A stretch of DNA of 13,893 bases from CAZIUL01 sp964542475. GTDB taxonomy: Bacteria; Planctomycetota; B15-G4; CAYZWU01. The stretch is from positions 1 through 13,893 of the forward strand of contig CAZIUL010000090.1 in NCBI GenBank assembly GCA_964542475.1. Direction: 5' to 3'. Positions 6,064 through 13,860 of the stretch are shown here, in pieces (position 1 is the stretch's first letter; every line of letters starts with the position of its first letter). The notes beneath the pieces are model-generated. The model was not told the DNA's origin. It did not search any database and was given only the letters and a program-made list of their open reading frames with translations. The translations under genes and the position numbers were made by a program.

Positions 6064-8069
6064 TACGACTGTAGATTGTGCAGCTTGGTGTATGTGCCAT
6101 TTAGAGCGAGCAGCTCTTCGTGGCGTCCGGACTCGACTATCCTGTTGTTCTTGATGACTAGTATCTTGTCCGCATCCCTGACTGTAGAGAGGCGGTGTGC
6201 GATGATCAGGGTGGTCCTCCCTTTCATGAGCCTGAAAAGCGCTTCCTGCACCTGGCGTTCGGCTTCCGAGTCAAGGGAAGATGTGGCTTCATCGAGTATG
6301 AGTATGGGCGGATTTTTCAGAAGGGCCCTGGCTATGGCGATTCGCTGTTTCTGTCCTCCTGACAGCCTCACACCGCGTTCGCCGATCTGCGTCTCGTAGC
6401 CGTCCTCCATCTGTGTTATGAAGTCGTGCGCGTTGGCCGCCTTCGCCGCTTCGATGATGCGGTCCATCCCGCAGTCCGGCATACCGTAGGCGATGTTCAT
6501 GTGCACCGTGTCGTTGAACAGGATCGTTTCCTGTGAAACGATGCCGATCTGGCTTCTCAGCGACTTGATGGTAAGGCGCCGGATGTCCGTCCCGTCAATC
6601 GCGATTTTTCCATTGACCACATCGTAAAACCTGGGCAGGAGATCCACAAGCGTGGTCTTTCCCGAGCCGGACGGCCCCACGAGGGCCACGATTTCGCCCT
6701 TGTTGACGGTGAAGTTTATCTCCTTCAAAACCGGTATGTTCTGGTCATGTTCGAAGAATACATGGTCGTAACGGATCTCTTTATCGAAGCTGGTAAGCTC
6801 GTTTGCGTCCGGGATATCCTGGATCTCCGGTTCGCTGTAAAGCAGGGTGGCCACCCTGTCGGCCGAGGCGAATGCGGTTTGTATGTGGTTGTTCGCCCTT
6901 GCCAGGCGCCTGATCGGGCCTATCGCAAAGACAAGGGCCGCAACTGTCATGAACATTTCAGGGGCGCTCATTTTCACTTCGATCACCTGGAAGCCCAGGA
7001 AGAACACAAATATCGCCAATATCAGTGACCCGGACAGCTCCACCACCGGGCGGGTCCTGGAGCGGAGACGGGCGACCTTCATTATGTCGCGGTATGTCTT
7101 GTTGGAGACCTTTCGAAACTTTTCATACTCATGCTCCTCCATGCCGAACGCCTTGATGATTTTATGCCCGGCAAAGGATTCGGAGAGAGCCGCGTAGATC
7201 AGGGATGTTGACCGCTGTCTCATCTTGTCTTTTTTCCGGATGCTGCGGCCTATTGCCTGGATGGGTAGAAAGGCGAGGCCGAAAATGGCGGCTATCCCGA
7301 TAAAAGACCACCCGCTCGTCATCACCACGTAGATGACGCAGGCCATCAGCTGGAAGACGTCTCTTGAAAAGTCAACGGCTGTATGTGTAAAGAACGCCCC
7401 GAACACGAGCAGGTCGTTTGTCAGGCGCGAGATGAGCTTCCCCGAATGGTTCTTGTTGTGGAACTTCATTGAGAGCGACATGACCCGAGCAAAGAGCGCG
7501 TTTCTAATGTCCATTATGATCCTGTGACCCACCGAACGGATCATGATGTTCTGGAAGTACACGCTCGTTTGCTCTATCAGGACGATCATTAGGAAGAGCA
7601 TGATGAGCCCGACCAGCCGGTTTTTCAGCAGCGATTTTTCCTGGGGCGAGAGCTCCTCCGGGGCTGGTTCATCTTCTATCGGTTTATCGGCTTCTTTTTC
7701 GCCTGCCCCTGTTTCAGGCGATGGATCGAATATGGAAAACCGATCGAAAAATCCGTCTTCCACTACAGCGTTTTTCGCGGTGCCCTTAGGGTCCAGTATC
7801 GGTTCGAGGCTTTTCTGGAAGAAGAAAAACTTGGCCCCCAGCGCACCGCCAACAACCGAAGAGAGCAGCACGCATAGCAGGATTTTTGCGGTGTAGGGAC
7901 GGGCGAACCTGAAAAGCCGCCTCCACAGAAGAACGTCGCCTTCCCTGCCCGGAAAGAACAGTGTTTTTAGGGCGAAACTTTTGTGGACCGCTTCCCGTTC
8001 TTTTTCAATCTGGTCCAGATCATCGAGGATGACGTTCTTGGGAGGCCCGTTGGTGTTTTGTTGATTCAT
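6063..8069 (-). CDS. msbA: MsbA-type lipid A / lipid ABC exporter (half transporter)
   Basis: This 668-residue half transporter fuses a membrane domain to an ATPase and should work as a homodimer in the inner membrane, flipping lipid A-core or a similar lipid. The first helix is at about 61-84 and the second at about 152-174, with later helices to about 400. The ATPase has Walker A GPSGSGKTT (465-473), signature LSGGQ (569-573), Walker B ILILDEATSSLD with Glu594, and the switch His625 in IIAHRLSTV. Two features differ from the usual proteins of about 580 residues: a charged cytoplasmic extension of about 55 residues before helix 1, and a 65-residue acidic, Pro-rich periplasmic loop between helices 1 and 2. 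ATG 8069 is chosen over the adjacent GTG 8072. It is co-transcribed with the methyltransferase and divergent from recO. Exact substrate is inferred from family and context only. Confidence 0.8.
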   Translation of the reverse strand: MNQQNTNGPPKNVILDDLDQIEKEREAVHKSFALKTLFFPGREGDVLLWRRLFRFARPYTAKILLCVLLSSVVGGALGAKFFFFQKSLEPILDPKGTAKNAVVEDGFFDRFSIFDPSPETGAGEKEADKPIEDEPAPEELSPQEKSLLKNRLVGLIMLFLMIVLIEQTSVYFQNIMIRSVGHRIIMDIRNALFARVMSLSMKFHNKNHSGKLISRLTNDLLVFGAFFTHTAVDFSRDVFQLMACVIYVVMTSGWSFIGIAAIFGLAFLPIQAIGRSIRKKDKMRQRSTSLIYAALSESFAGHKIIKAFGMEEHEYEKFRKVSNKTYRDIMKVARLRSRTRPVVELSGSLILAIFVFFLGFQVIEVKMSAPEMFMTVAALVFAIGPIRRLARANNHIQTAFASADRVATLLYSEPEIQDIPDANELTSFDKEIRYDHVFFEHDQNIPVLKEINFTVNKGEIVALVGPSGSGKTTLVDLLPRFYDVVNGKIAIDGTDIRRLTIKSLRSQIGIVSQETILFNDTVHMNIAYGMPDCGMDRIIEAAKAANAHDFITQMEDGYETQIGERGVRLSGGQKQRIAIARALLKNPPILILDEATSSLDSEAERQVQEALFRLMKGRTTLIIAHRLSTVRDADKILVIKNNRIVESGRHEELLALNGTYTKLHNLQS

Positions 8070-8113
8070 CACGTCTCTATATCAGTTAACGGATTCGATT
8101 TTGAAAAATGTGC

Positions 8114-8119
8114 ATTATA
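8114..8119 (-). promoter_or_regulatory. candidate -10 box of the msbA-methyltransferase operon
   Basis: Read on the minus strand this is TATAAT, a perfect -10 hexamer about 45 bp upstream of the msbA start. The region 17-18 bp further upstream has no good TTGACA match. A CTCTCT/AGAGAG inverted repeat (8123-8128 and 8140-8145) overlaps the spacer and could be an operator. Confidence 0.35.
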
Positions 8120-8293
8120 AAGCTCTCTTTTCCTGCCGGAGAGAGATTTTAAGAAAAAAGAGGAAACAGTGCCACCGTGGTATAAGGTAAAATGCGATGG
8201 AATGAAGCGGTTCAGCATCATTCAGTGTCATTAAAACAACGTTTTTTACGCAGCAGGTCAGGCTGCCGGGGCGTCTGTCCGGTCATCGAGTAA

Positions 8294-9046
8294 ATGGCGC
8301 AAAACACCACCAAAGCGGTCTCGATCCACCGTTCGCCGTTCAGCGAGACATCTCAGGTCGTCCGGTTTTTAACCAGCGGTTTCGGTCAGGTTACCTGTAT
8401 GGTCAAGGGTGCGTTCCGCGAAAAAAACAACTACCAGGGGAACATCGACCTGATGGTTCTGAGCAGGATCACTATCGCCGGGCACAAGCGAAAGGGCCTG
8501 GCCATGCTGAGAAACAGGGAGCTATTGAAGCACTACCCGAGGGTTCGCAAGGATATGAAAGCGTTTGCATCCGCTGCTTTGATGGGGGAGCTTCTCTGTT
8601 CGATCGTGCAGGAGAGGCAGCAGATCCGCGGGCTTTTTAGCCTTGTAACCGGTGTTCTGGACGCGCTTCAGAACAGGCCTGGGTCGGAAGAGCTAGCCAT
8701 GTTCGTGTTCCAGGGGAGGCTTTTAAAGGTTTCGGGCTACGAACCTGTTTTGGACAGATGCGTCAGCTGCAGCGCAAGGCCTTCTGCGGGCAACCTCATG
8801 ACCGTGGTCCCGGGCCGCGGCGGGATTGTTTGCCGCAGATGCATCGGCGGAGAAAAAGACAGCCTCCGGATCTCATGGAACGCTTCACAACTGATCTACA
8901 AGTCGATTTACGATGATCCCCTTCGAGTCGATGGCCAGGGAGTCGGTTCAGGAGTGATTAAAGAGGTTTGGTCCTTTTACCAGCTCTTTTTTCAATATTT
9001 TCTGGAGAAAAAAATAAATTCGTATGCTTTTATTAGAGGGTTGTGA
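8294..9046 (+). CDS. recO: DNA repair protein RecO
   Basis: RecO binds single-stranded DNA and SSB and, with RecR, loads RecA at gaps in the RecF pathway of homologous repair. The 250-residue length is typical. The N-terminal OB-fold segment contains VSIHRSPFSETSQVVRFLTSGFG (split here by function: AVSIHRSPFSETS then VVRFLTSGFGQV), the family hallmark. A helical middle (about 85-150) follows, then a zinc-binding site formed by Cys156, Cys159, Cys180 and Cys183 in two CxxC pairs. The start ATG 8294 has only a weak ribosome site. The gene is divergent from msbA and is followed on the same strand, after 36 bp, by the BamD-like gene, so it may head the operon. The repair role is unrelated to the envelope genes that follow. 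Confidence 0.92.
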   Translation: MAQNTTKAVSIHRSPFSETSQVVRFLTSGFGQVTCMVKGAFREKNNYQGNIDLMVLSRITIAGHKRKGLAMLRNRELLKHYPRVRKDMKAFASAALMGELLCSIVQERQQIRGLFSLVTGVLDALQNRPGSEELAMFVFQGRLLKVSGYEPVLDRCVSCSARPSAGNLMTVVPGRGGIVCRRCIGGEKDSLRISWNASQLIYKSIYDDPLRVDGQGVGSGVIKEVWSFYQLFFQYFLEKKINSYAFIRGL

Positions 9047-9082
9047 ATCTACCGAAACGACTGTCCCATCGAAACAAAAGAC

Positions 9083-10108
9083 ATGAGAAATACGACTTGC
9101 TCACTTCAGCACAGGCCCGGAAGCTGCTTTTTCCTTCTGACTTTAACAACCACGTTTTTGGCTCTTACAGCCTGTACCTATACGTTTACAAGGGTGAATG
9201 GCAGGTCCATCTCCGGATGCAACACAGAAGATGTGCTTGAAGCGGCAGAGGAGGCGTTCGACAGAGAAGACTATGACAGGGCCGAGCATCTCGCAGCATA
9301 TATCAGAGAAAACGATCCGGGGTCTCCTGATGTGGCCAGAGCGCTGTATCTGGCCGGCGAGTCATCGTTCAAGCTCGATGATTACTGGCAATCCTTCCAG
9401 TACTTCAAGGAGCTTCGGGTCAGGTTTCGCGGATCGAAGGACCTGGGCAAGGTCAAGGACCGTTTCTATGACATAGGGATGGCCTATCTCGACAGCGAAC
9501 CCTGGTTCCTGTTCGGACACCTTTTTACAGGGCAAAGCAGAGGCGTAAGCGTGCTGATCTACCTGATAACACATTATTCCCATTATCAGAGGGAAGGCGA
9601 TGAAATGGCGGATGACGCGCTGATGGCGGTAGTGGATTACCATTTCGAAGAGGAGGAATACTTCGATGCGATCGATTTTTCCAAACAGCTGATCGCGGAG
9701 TATCCGGATTCCGAGTGGAAGCACAAAGCCGTCTACAGGCTGGGCATGAGCCATGTTAGCCTGAGCAAGGGTCCGTCCTATGACCGGGAAAGCCTGCTTC
9801 AGGCTTTATATGATTTCGATTATTATCTGATGCTGTATCCTTTTGGAAGATATGCAAAAGAGGTGTCCGAGGCTCTGACCGGAACCAGGGAAGACCTGGC
9901 TGAAAAGGAGCTAGAGATAGCCAGGTTCTACCTGGATCTGGATAACGGTTTTGGGGCGCGCATACATCTGGCAAATGCGGTGCTCCGTTTTTCAGACACG
10001 CCTGCCGGTGTTCATGCCAGGGAGATCATGCTTGAAAAAGGATGGGACTATACAATACATTCATCGGACAGGCTCGTTCCCAGGCGGCCAACGGGTCTCA
10101 AGGAATGA
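9083..10108 (+). CDS. BamD/YfiO-like TPR outer-membrane lipoprotein
   Basis: The 341-residue protein has a type II signal peptide with hydrophobic core at about 16-28 and lipobox LTAC, giving lipidated Cys31. The mature part is helical with TPR-like pairs: AEEAFDREDYDRAEHLAAYI, then ALYLAGESSFKLDDYWQSF, and FDAIDFSKQLIAEYPDSEWKH further on. The last has the typical YPDS turn of BamD. BamD is the TPR lipoprotein of the beta-barrel assembly complex at the inner face of the outer membrane. This protein is longer than E. coli BamD (about 245 residues), with extra helices at the C-terminus, so another TPR lipoprotein role (tol-pal or exporter associated) is possible. The upstream frame has a stop at 9044-9046, and ATG 9083 is the first start, though without a clear ribosome site. 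An LptE-like gene follows 27 bp downstream. Confidence 0.7.
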   Translation: MRNTTCSLQHRPGSCFFLLTLTTTFLALTACTYTFTRVNGRSISGCNTEDVLEAAEEAFDREDYDRAEHLAAYIRENDPGSPDVARALYLAGESSFKLDDYWQSFQYFKELRVRFRGSKDLGKVKDRFYDIGMAYLDSEPWFLFGHLFTGQSRGVSVLIYLITHYSHYQREGDEMADDALMAVVDYHFEEEEYFDAIDFSKQLIAEYPDSEWKHKAVYRLGMSHVSLSKGPSYDRESLLQALYDFDYYLMLYPFGRYAKEVSEALTGTREDLAEKELEIARFYLDLDNGFGARIHLANAVLRFSDTPAGVHAREIMLEKGWDYTIHSSDRLVPRRPTGLKE

Positions 10109-10135
10109 TTTCTGCAATTACGGGATAGCAATCAA

Positions 10136-10648
10136 GTGTTATTAAAACTCGAAAACCGTTTCCTGTTTTTTCCATTGATCGCCGTATGGTTAATGTGCGC
10201 CCTTGAAGCCTGCACCGGATGGAGCACAGAATCTTTAATATTGGGAGGGATGGAAAAGGTTTATGTGCCTTATTTCCAAAATGATACGTTCTACAGGCGC
10301 CTGGAGCACGACCTGACGCGCCAGGTAATAGCCAGGATTAATGAAAGACCCGATGTTTATCTGGCCGATGAAGAATCTGCCGAGTTAATATTGGAAGGCC
10401 GTATCCGGAAATATCATAAATCCGTTCTGGGTGAGGGCCGGCACGACGAGGTGCTGGAAGGTGCTGCCACGGTGACCGTGGAGATCAACATCATCAGGGC
10501 TGCCGACGGTGTTGTGCTCAGAACGGAGATTCTCAGGGATACGGCCGAGTATTTCGAAGGGCTGGGTGAAACCCTGGAAATGACGAGGGGCGAATCGTTT
10601 GACGTGTTGGCCGGCAGAATCGTGGCTCTTCTCGAGAAGAGCTTCTGA
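10136..10648 (+). CDS. lptE: LptE-like LPS-assembly lipoprotein
   Basis: The 170-residue product starts at GTG 10136, with GGGA 10 bp upstream. Its hydrophobic signal segment ends in LEAC (Cys26), a lipobox with an unusual Glu at the second position. The mature part follows the LptE pattern: a beta strand VYVPYFQNDTFYR, an amphipathic helix RLEHDLTRQVIARINERPDV, then strands AELILEGRIRKY and ATVTVEINIIRAADGVVL, and a C-terminal helix with the basic RIVALLEKSF. LptE plugs the LptD barrel and delivers LPS to the cell surface. Placement between a BamD-like gene and ftsH, opposite msbA, supports an envelope role. The C-terminal codons lie in a perfect palindrome (10625-10642). Family assignment is from pattern recognition and could also fit another small lipoprotein family. 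Confidence 0.65.
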   Translation: MLLKLENRFLFFPLIAVWLMCALEACTGWSTESLILGGMEKVYVPYFQNDTFYRRLEHDLTRQVIARINERPDVYLADEESAELILEGRIRKYHKSVLGEGRHDEVLEGAATVTVEINIIRAADGVVLRTEILRDTAEYFEGLGETLEMTRGESFDVLAGRIVALLEKSF

Positions 10649-10736
10649 GAAACGGCTGAGCCGCAGCCGGACAGACACATTTTTCGTGCTACACGAAAAG
10701 CTGAATATCGTTATTAATGGATGGCCCGGGCGTTGC
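10625..10736 (+). promoter_or_regulatory. array of four short hairpins between lptE and ftsH
   Basis: Four inverted repeats follow one another. An 18-bp perfect palindrome at 10625-10642 overlaps the last lptE codons. CGGCTG/CAGCCG lies at 10653-10669 with a 5-base loop. TTTTCGTG/CACGAAAA at 10681-10699 has a 3-base loop. CCGGGC/GCCCGG around 10726-10740 follows, just upstream of the ftsH start. The second is followed ten bases later by a T-run (10680-10684), so it may be a weak terminator. Together they could set the ratio of ftsH to the upstream genes or act as an RNA leader. Confidence 0.4.
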
Positions 10737-10776
10737 CCGGAGGCCGCTCAAGAAAAAGGAAACCGGACGGCTTGAT

Positions 10777-13206
10777 ATGAGCAGCAAGGATCAGAAGAAC
10801 AAGGGCAAGCAGGGCGATATGAAGAAGCCGCCGATGAGAAGCGGTTTCAACCTGTTTTTCACCCTTCTTTTCGTGGTATTCATGGCAATGGTCATGCTCA
10901 CCATGTTCGATGAGAACCCCTTGGGGAGCACAAGAGAGATCAGCCCGATCTCGTTTTTGAAGCTTTTGTACACCTGTCGGATCACCCACCTCGAGGTCTA
11001 TGGATTCGAGAAAGTGGAGGGCGAATACATCGTGGATCCGGATCGATCCGGCGATGTGTACTCCCCGCCGCCCGACACCGATTCCGATCCGGGTCAAGAT
11101 CCGAACATCGGCACCTTTGTGATGGAGCTGAGCCAGGAGGGGCTTCAAAAACTCTCACCGGATTATTACCGTTTCGTTGCGAAAAAGGTGGAGAAAGGGG
11201 ATCCGGCGGTTTTTGTCGATGATGTGGAAAACGATAATTTGCTGGTACATTCCTACTACACCATAACCACTGATACCCCGCTGATCCGGTCGATAGACGA
11301 GCAAAAAAAACCACAGCTAATCGGAGATCCCATTGTGGGCAGCGATCCGGGGACCGAGCTTTTCGTGGATATGGTGGATTCAAGCGGGCAGACCAGGTTC
11401 AAGCGCTACTCCTTCAAGGCGGGATCCGGCGTTGTGAACCCCGCTCACAACCTGAAAACCGTGCTCGCCGCCATCCGGAAGAACTTCCCCACGGCCGAGT
11501 TCCAGAACCATCCTGTGCAGAACGAGTCCGGCCTGAACTTCAACAAGCCGAACACATTCTGGGCAACCGTGCTTTACCCTTTGATTCCGTGGGTCCTCAT
11601 CATCGGCCTGCTCTGGTTCTTCATCATCCGGCAGATGAGGTCGCCCGGCGGCGGCGGTGGCGTGCTTTCGTTCGGCCGGTCCAAGGCAATGCTGGTCAAC
11701 AAGGAAAAGACAGATGTGACCTTTGCCGATGTTGCGGGCATTGAAGAGGCAAAGGAAGAGGTGACAGAGATCATCGAGTTCCTCAAGAACCCGGCCAAGT
11801 TTTCCAGGCTGGGCGGAAGGATTCCGCGCGGCGTCCTGCTGGTCGGAGCCCCGGGCACCGGCAAGACACTGCTGGCCAAGGCGATTGCCGGCGAGGCGGA
11901 TGTGCCTTTTTTTTCCATCTCCGGTTCCGACTTTGTCGAGATGTTCGTGGGAGTGGGCGCTTCACGCGTGAGGGACCTTTTCAGACAGGCCAGGGAGAGC
12001 TCTCCCTGCCTGATCTTTCTCGACGAGATCGACGCGGTCGGCAGGAAAAGGGGTGCCGGGCTCGGCGGGGGGCACGACGAGCGCGAGCAGACACTGAACG
12101 CCATTCTCGTGGAGATGGACGGGTTCGACACGGATGTAGGGATCATTCTTCTGGCCGCGACGAACAGGCCGGACGTGCTGGATCCGGCGCTTCTCAGGCC
12201 CGGGCGCTTCGACCGCGAAATCGTTATCGATCTCCCTGACCTTCGCGGCCGGGAAGGCATACTGAAGGTGCACTGCCGCAAGGTCAAGGTTGCCGAGTCC
12301 GTTGAACTCAGCGTGCTTGCCCGAGGCACACCAGGTTTTTCCGGCGCTGAGCTTGCATCTGTTGTGAACGAGGCCGCGTTGCTCGCCACCATGAAGGACC
12401 GCTCCGCGGTGGAGATGAACGATTTTGAGGAGGCCAGGGACAAGGTCCGCTGGGGGCGGCAGAAGAAGAGCCGCATAATGGACAAGGAGGACAAGCGTAT
12501 CACAGCCATCCACGAGTCCGGTCATGCACTCGTGGCGCACACAGTGCCGGCCGCCGAACCGGTGCACAAGGTTACGATCATCCCCAGGGGAGCTGCCCTC
12601 GGGGCGACGATGATCCTTCCGGAAAAGGACCGCTACCACTACAGGAAGAAGGAGCTGATGGCCCGCATACAGGTTCTTTACGCCGGCAGGATCGCCGAAG
12701 AAAAGTTTTGCGGGGATATTTCCGGTGGTGCGCAAAACGACATTGAAACCGCTTCCGAAACCGCGAGAGTGATGGTTTGCCAGCTGGGAATGTCTGAAAA
12801 GGTAGGGCCCGTGTCTTACGGCGAAAAATCCGGCCCCGTTTTCCTGGGTCAGGAACTGGTGAGATCCAAAACTCACAGCGATGAGGTGGCCAGGCAGATC
12901 GACACGGAAGTAAAAGCCATCATTGATACCTGTTACCAGGAAAGCGAAAAGATTATCGAGGGGAAGCGGAAAGAGCTCGAGAAAATCGCCGAAGCCCTGT
13001 TGAAATACGAAACGATCACCGGCTCGGAGGTTAAGGCTATAATAGACGGAAAACCCCTGGAAGAGATAGATTTCGAATACGCGCTGCCGCCACCCTCCCC
13101 TGCAGACGAGCCAGAGGTGAACTCCAGCAAGGCCAAGAAGGAGACGAGCCCGGAATCGGAGATAGATCCCGACGGCCTGCCAGCGGAAGGTGAACCCGCT
13201 TACTGA
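10777..13206 (+). CDS. ftsH: ATP-dependent zinc metalloprotease FtsH with enlarged periplasmic domain
   Basis: FtsH is a hexameric inner-membrane AAA+ protease that extracts and degrades membrane and short-lived cytoplasmic proteins (in E. coli including LpxC, the control point of LPS synthesis). From ATG 10777 it has 809 residues: helix 1 at 25-43, periplasmic part 44-263, helix 2 at 264-285, then the AAA module with Walker A GAPGTGKT (357-364), Walker B LDEID with Asp416-Glu417, and RPGRFDR. The protease has HESGH (579-583) and the third zinc ligand Asp655 in GGAQNDI. The tail is acidic and Pro-rich. E. coli FtsH is 644 residues, with about 70 residues in the periplasm; here that part is about 220. 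ATG 10777 is favoured by GGACGG 6 bp upstream; ATG 10717 would add 20 residues without a ribosome site. Confidence 0.93.
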   Translation: MSSKDQKNKGKQGDMKKPPMRSGFNLFFTLLFVVFMAMVMLTMFDENPLGSTREISPISFLKLLYTCRITHLEVYGFEKVEGEYIVDPDRSGDVYSPPPDTDSDPGQDPNIGTFVMELSQEGLQKLSPDYYRFVAKKVEKGDPAVFVDDVENDNLLVHSYYTITTDTPLIRSIDEQKKPQLIGDPIVGSDPGTELFVDMVDSSGQTRFKRYSFKAGSGVVNPAHNLKTVLAAIRKNFPTAEFQNHPVQNESGLNFNKPNTFWATVLYPLIPWVLIIGLLWFFIIRQMRSPGGGGGVLSFGRSKAMLVNKEKTDVTFADVAGIEEAKEEVTEIIEFLKNPAKFSRLGGRIPRGVLLVGAPGTGKTLLAKAIAGEADVPFFSISGSDFVEMFVGVGASRVRDLFRQARESSPCLIFLDEIDAVGRKRGAGLGGGHDEREQTLNAILVEMDGFDTDVGIILLAATNRPDVLDPALLRPGRFDREIVIDLPDLRGREGILKVHCRKVKVAESVELSVLARGTPGFSGAELASVVNEAALLATMKDRSAVEMNDFEEARDKVRWGRQKKSRIMDKEDKRITAIHESGHALVAHTVPAAEPVHKVTIIPRGAALGATMILPEKDRYHYRKKELMARIQVLYAGRIAEEKFCGDISGGAQNDIETASETARVMVCQLGMSEKVGPVSYGEKSGPVFLGQELVRSKTHSDEVARQIDTEVKAIIDTCYQESEKIIEGKRKELEKIAEALLKYETITGSEVKAIIDGKPLEEIDFEYALPPPSPADEPEVNSSKAKKETSPESEIDPDGLPAEGEPAY

Positions 13207-13232
13207 GATACCGCCCGGCCCCGGTCTTGTTT

Positions 13233-13676
13233 TCAGCTCTCAACGATATCCTTGAGCCACGCATCCGGATCGTTCACATGCATCCGGATCCTGCCCCCGC
13301 CCCGGATTGTTGTCTTCAACGTCAGCACAGCTTTGGAACCCCGCTTTTCCACCTCGAAAAACCCGTCTTCTCCGCCTGCCTTGCCCTTCGGGCCGAGCGG
13401 TGCCTGGATCATCATGCGCCGTGTCAGGAAGTGAAAAAGAATGAGACGTTTTCTGGAAAGCCTGGCATGTGAAAAGGTAATGCGCCGGATCAAGGGGAAC
13501 CTGAACCTTGTCAGAACCCATTGTTCGCTCCGAAGCAGGCCGTCATTCGATATTACCTTCATCCGTTTCTTGAAGGACAAAAAGCCTTGAAGAACCCTGG
13601 CGCCCATGTAAAGCGCGATCAGGCCGACGGCACCGAGTATAAACGCCCCATCGGATATCATGAAAAAAGGGTGCAT
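13233..13676 (-). CDS. small single-helix membrane protein, possible PH-like fold
   Basis: Not recognised with certainty. The 147-residue product has a hydrophobic helix at about 11-33 near its N-terminus, then a basic, beta-rich soluble part. RRITFSHARLSRKRLILF and the later FFEVEKRGSKAVLTLKTT resemble strands of bacterial PH-like or GRAM-type domains, but this is a shape impression only. ATG 13676 is preferred, with a GGAG-like element about 11 bp upstream. It converges on ftsH with 26 bp between the stops, which leaves little room for separate terminators. A possible -10 box (TATGAT on the minus strand at 13724-13729) lies upstream. Confidence 0.6.
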   Translation of the reverse strand: MHPFFMISDGAFILGAVGLIALYMGARVLQGFLSFKKRMKVISNDGLLRSEQWVLTRFRFPLIRRITFSHARLSRKRLILFHFLTRRMMIQAPLGPKGKAGGEDGFFEVEKRGSKAVLTLKTTIRGGGRIRMHVNDPDAWLKDIVES

Positions 13677-13803
13677 GGCCGCATCCGCTCCGGTTCAAAG
13701 AAATGAAATGTTCCAGAAAAGGGATCATACATCGATCTGTCCCCGAGAGAAAGCCGGTTTATGTCCCAATCTGCGGGCATATGGGTGTTGTATATCAAGA
13801 CTC

Positions 13804-13847
13804 AGTTTACTGTGCCGCGGTAGATGTGTATGAAACATGCGGGCTAG
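13804..13847 (+). repeat. REP-like intergenic repeat, copy 4
   Basis: The stretch AGTTTACTGTGCCGC and the following ATGAAACATGCGGGCTAG repeat the core of the copies at 93-160 and 5217-5284 with scattered changes. The end of this unit overlaps a perfect 30-bp palindrome (13831-13860). An inverted second unit seems to begin and run off the window's right edge. Confidence 0.65.
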
Positions 13848-13860
13848 CCCGCATGTTTCA
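13831..13860. repeat. perfect 30-bp palindrome
   Basis: The left arm TGAAACATGCGGGCT is followed directly by its exact complement, with no spacer. Its arm is the conserved ATGAAA--GCGGG tail of the repeat family, so two units meet tail to tail. Such a spacer-free palindrome can extrude as a cruciform, or fold as an RNA with a minimal loop. No gene follows in the window. Confidence 0.8.

Noticed and set aside
5575..6399. Plus-strand reading frame of 274 codons opposite the methyltransferase and msbA genes
   Set aside because: It spans the junction of two convincing minus-strand genes, has no ribosome site, and its translation has no domain signature.
9043..9240. Short reading frame starting at the recO stop
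   Set aside because: It overlaps the signal peptide and lipobox region of the BamD-like lipoprotein in another frame. It offers only 65 residues without features.
10717..10776. Upstream ATG giving FtsH 20 more residues
   Set aside because: It has no ribosome site and the added residues coincide with a hairpin. ATG 10777 has GGACGG at good spacing and gives a normal short cytoplasmic N-terminus. It cannot be excluded outright.
11574..12876. Long minus-strand reading frames opposite ftsH
   Set aside because: They lie entirely opposite the well-supported ftsH coding sequence and show no recognisable motifs. They arise from the codon bias of the real gene.
13207..13232. Possible terminator between ftsH and the convergent small gene
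   Set aside because: The only inverted repeat (ACCG/CGGT around 13211-13226) has four base pairs, too weak to call, although a short T-rich stretch follows.
13724..13729. TATGAT on the minus strand upstream of the small membrane protein
   Set aside because: The hexamer 17 bp upstream (TTTCTC) does not resemble a -35 box, so it was not listed as a separate promoter feature.
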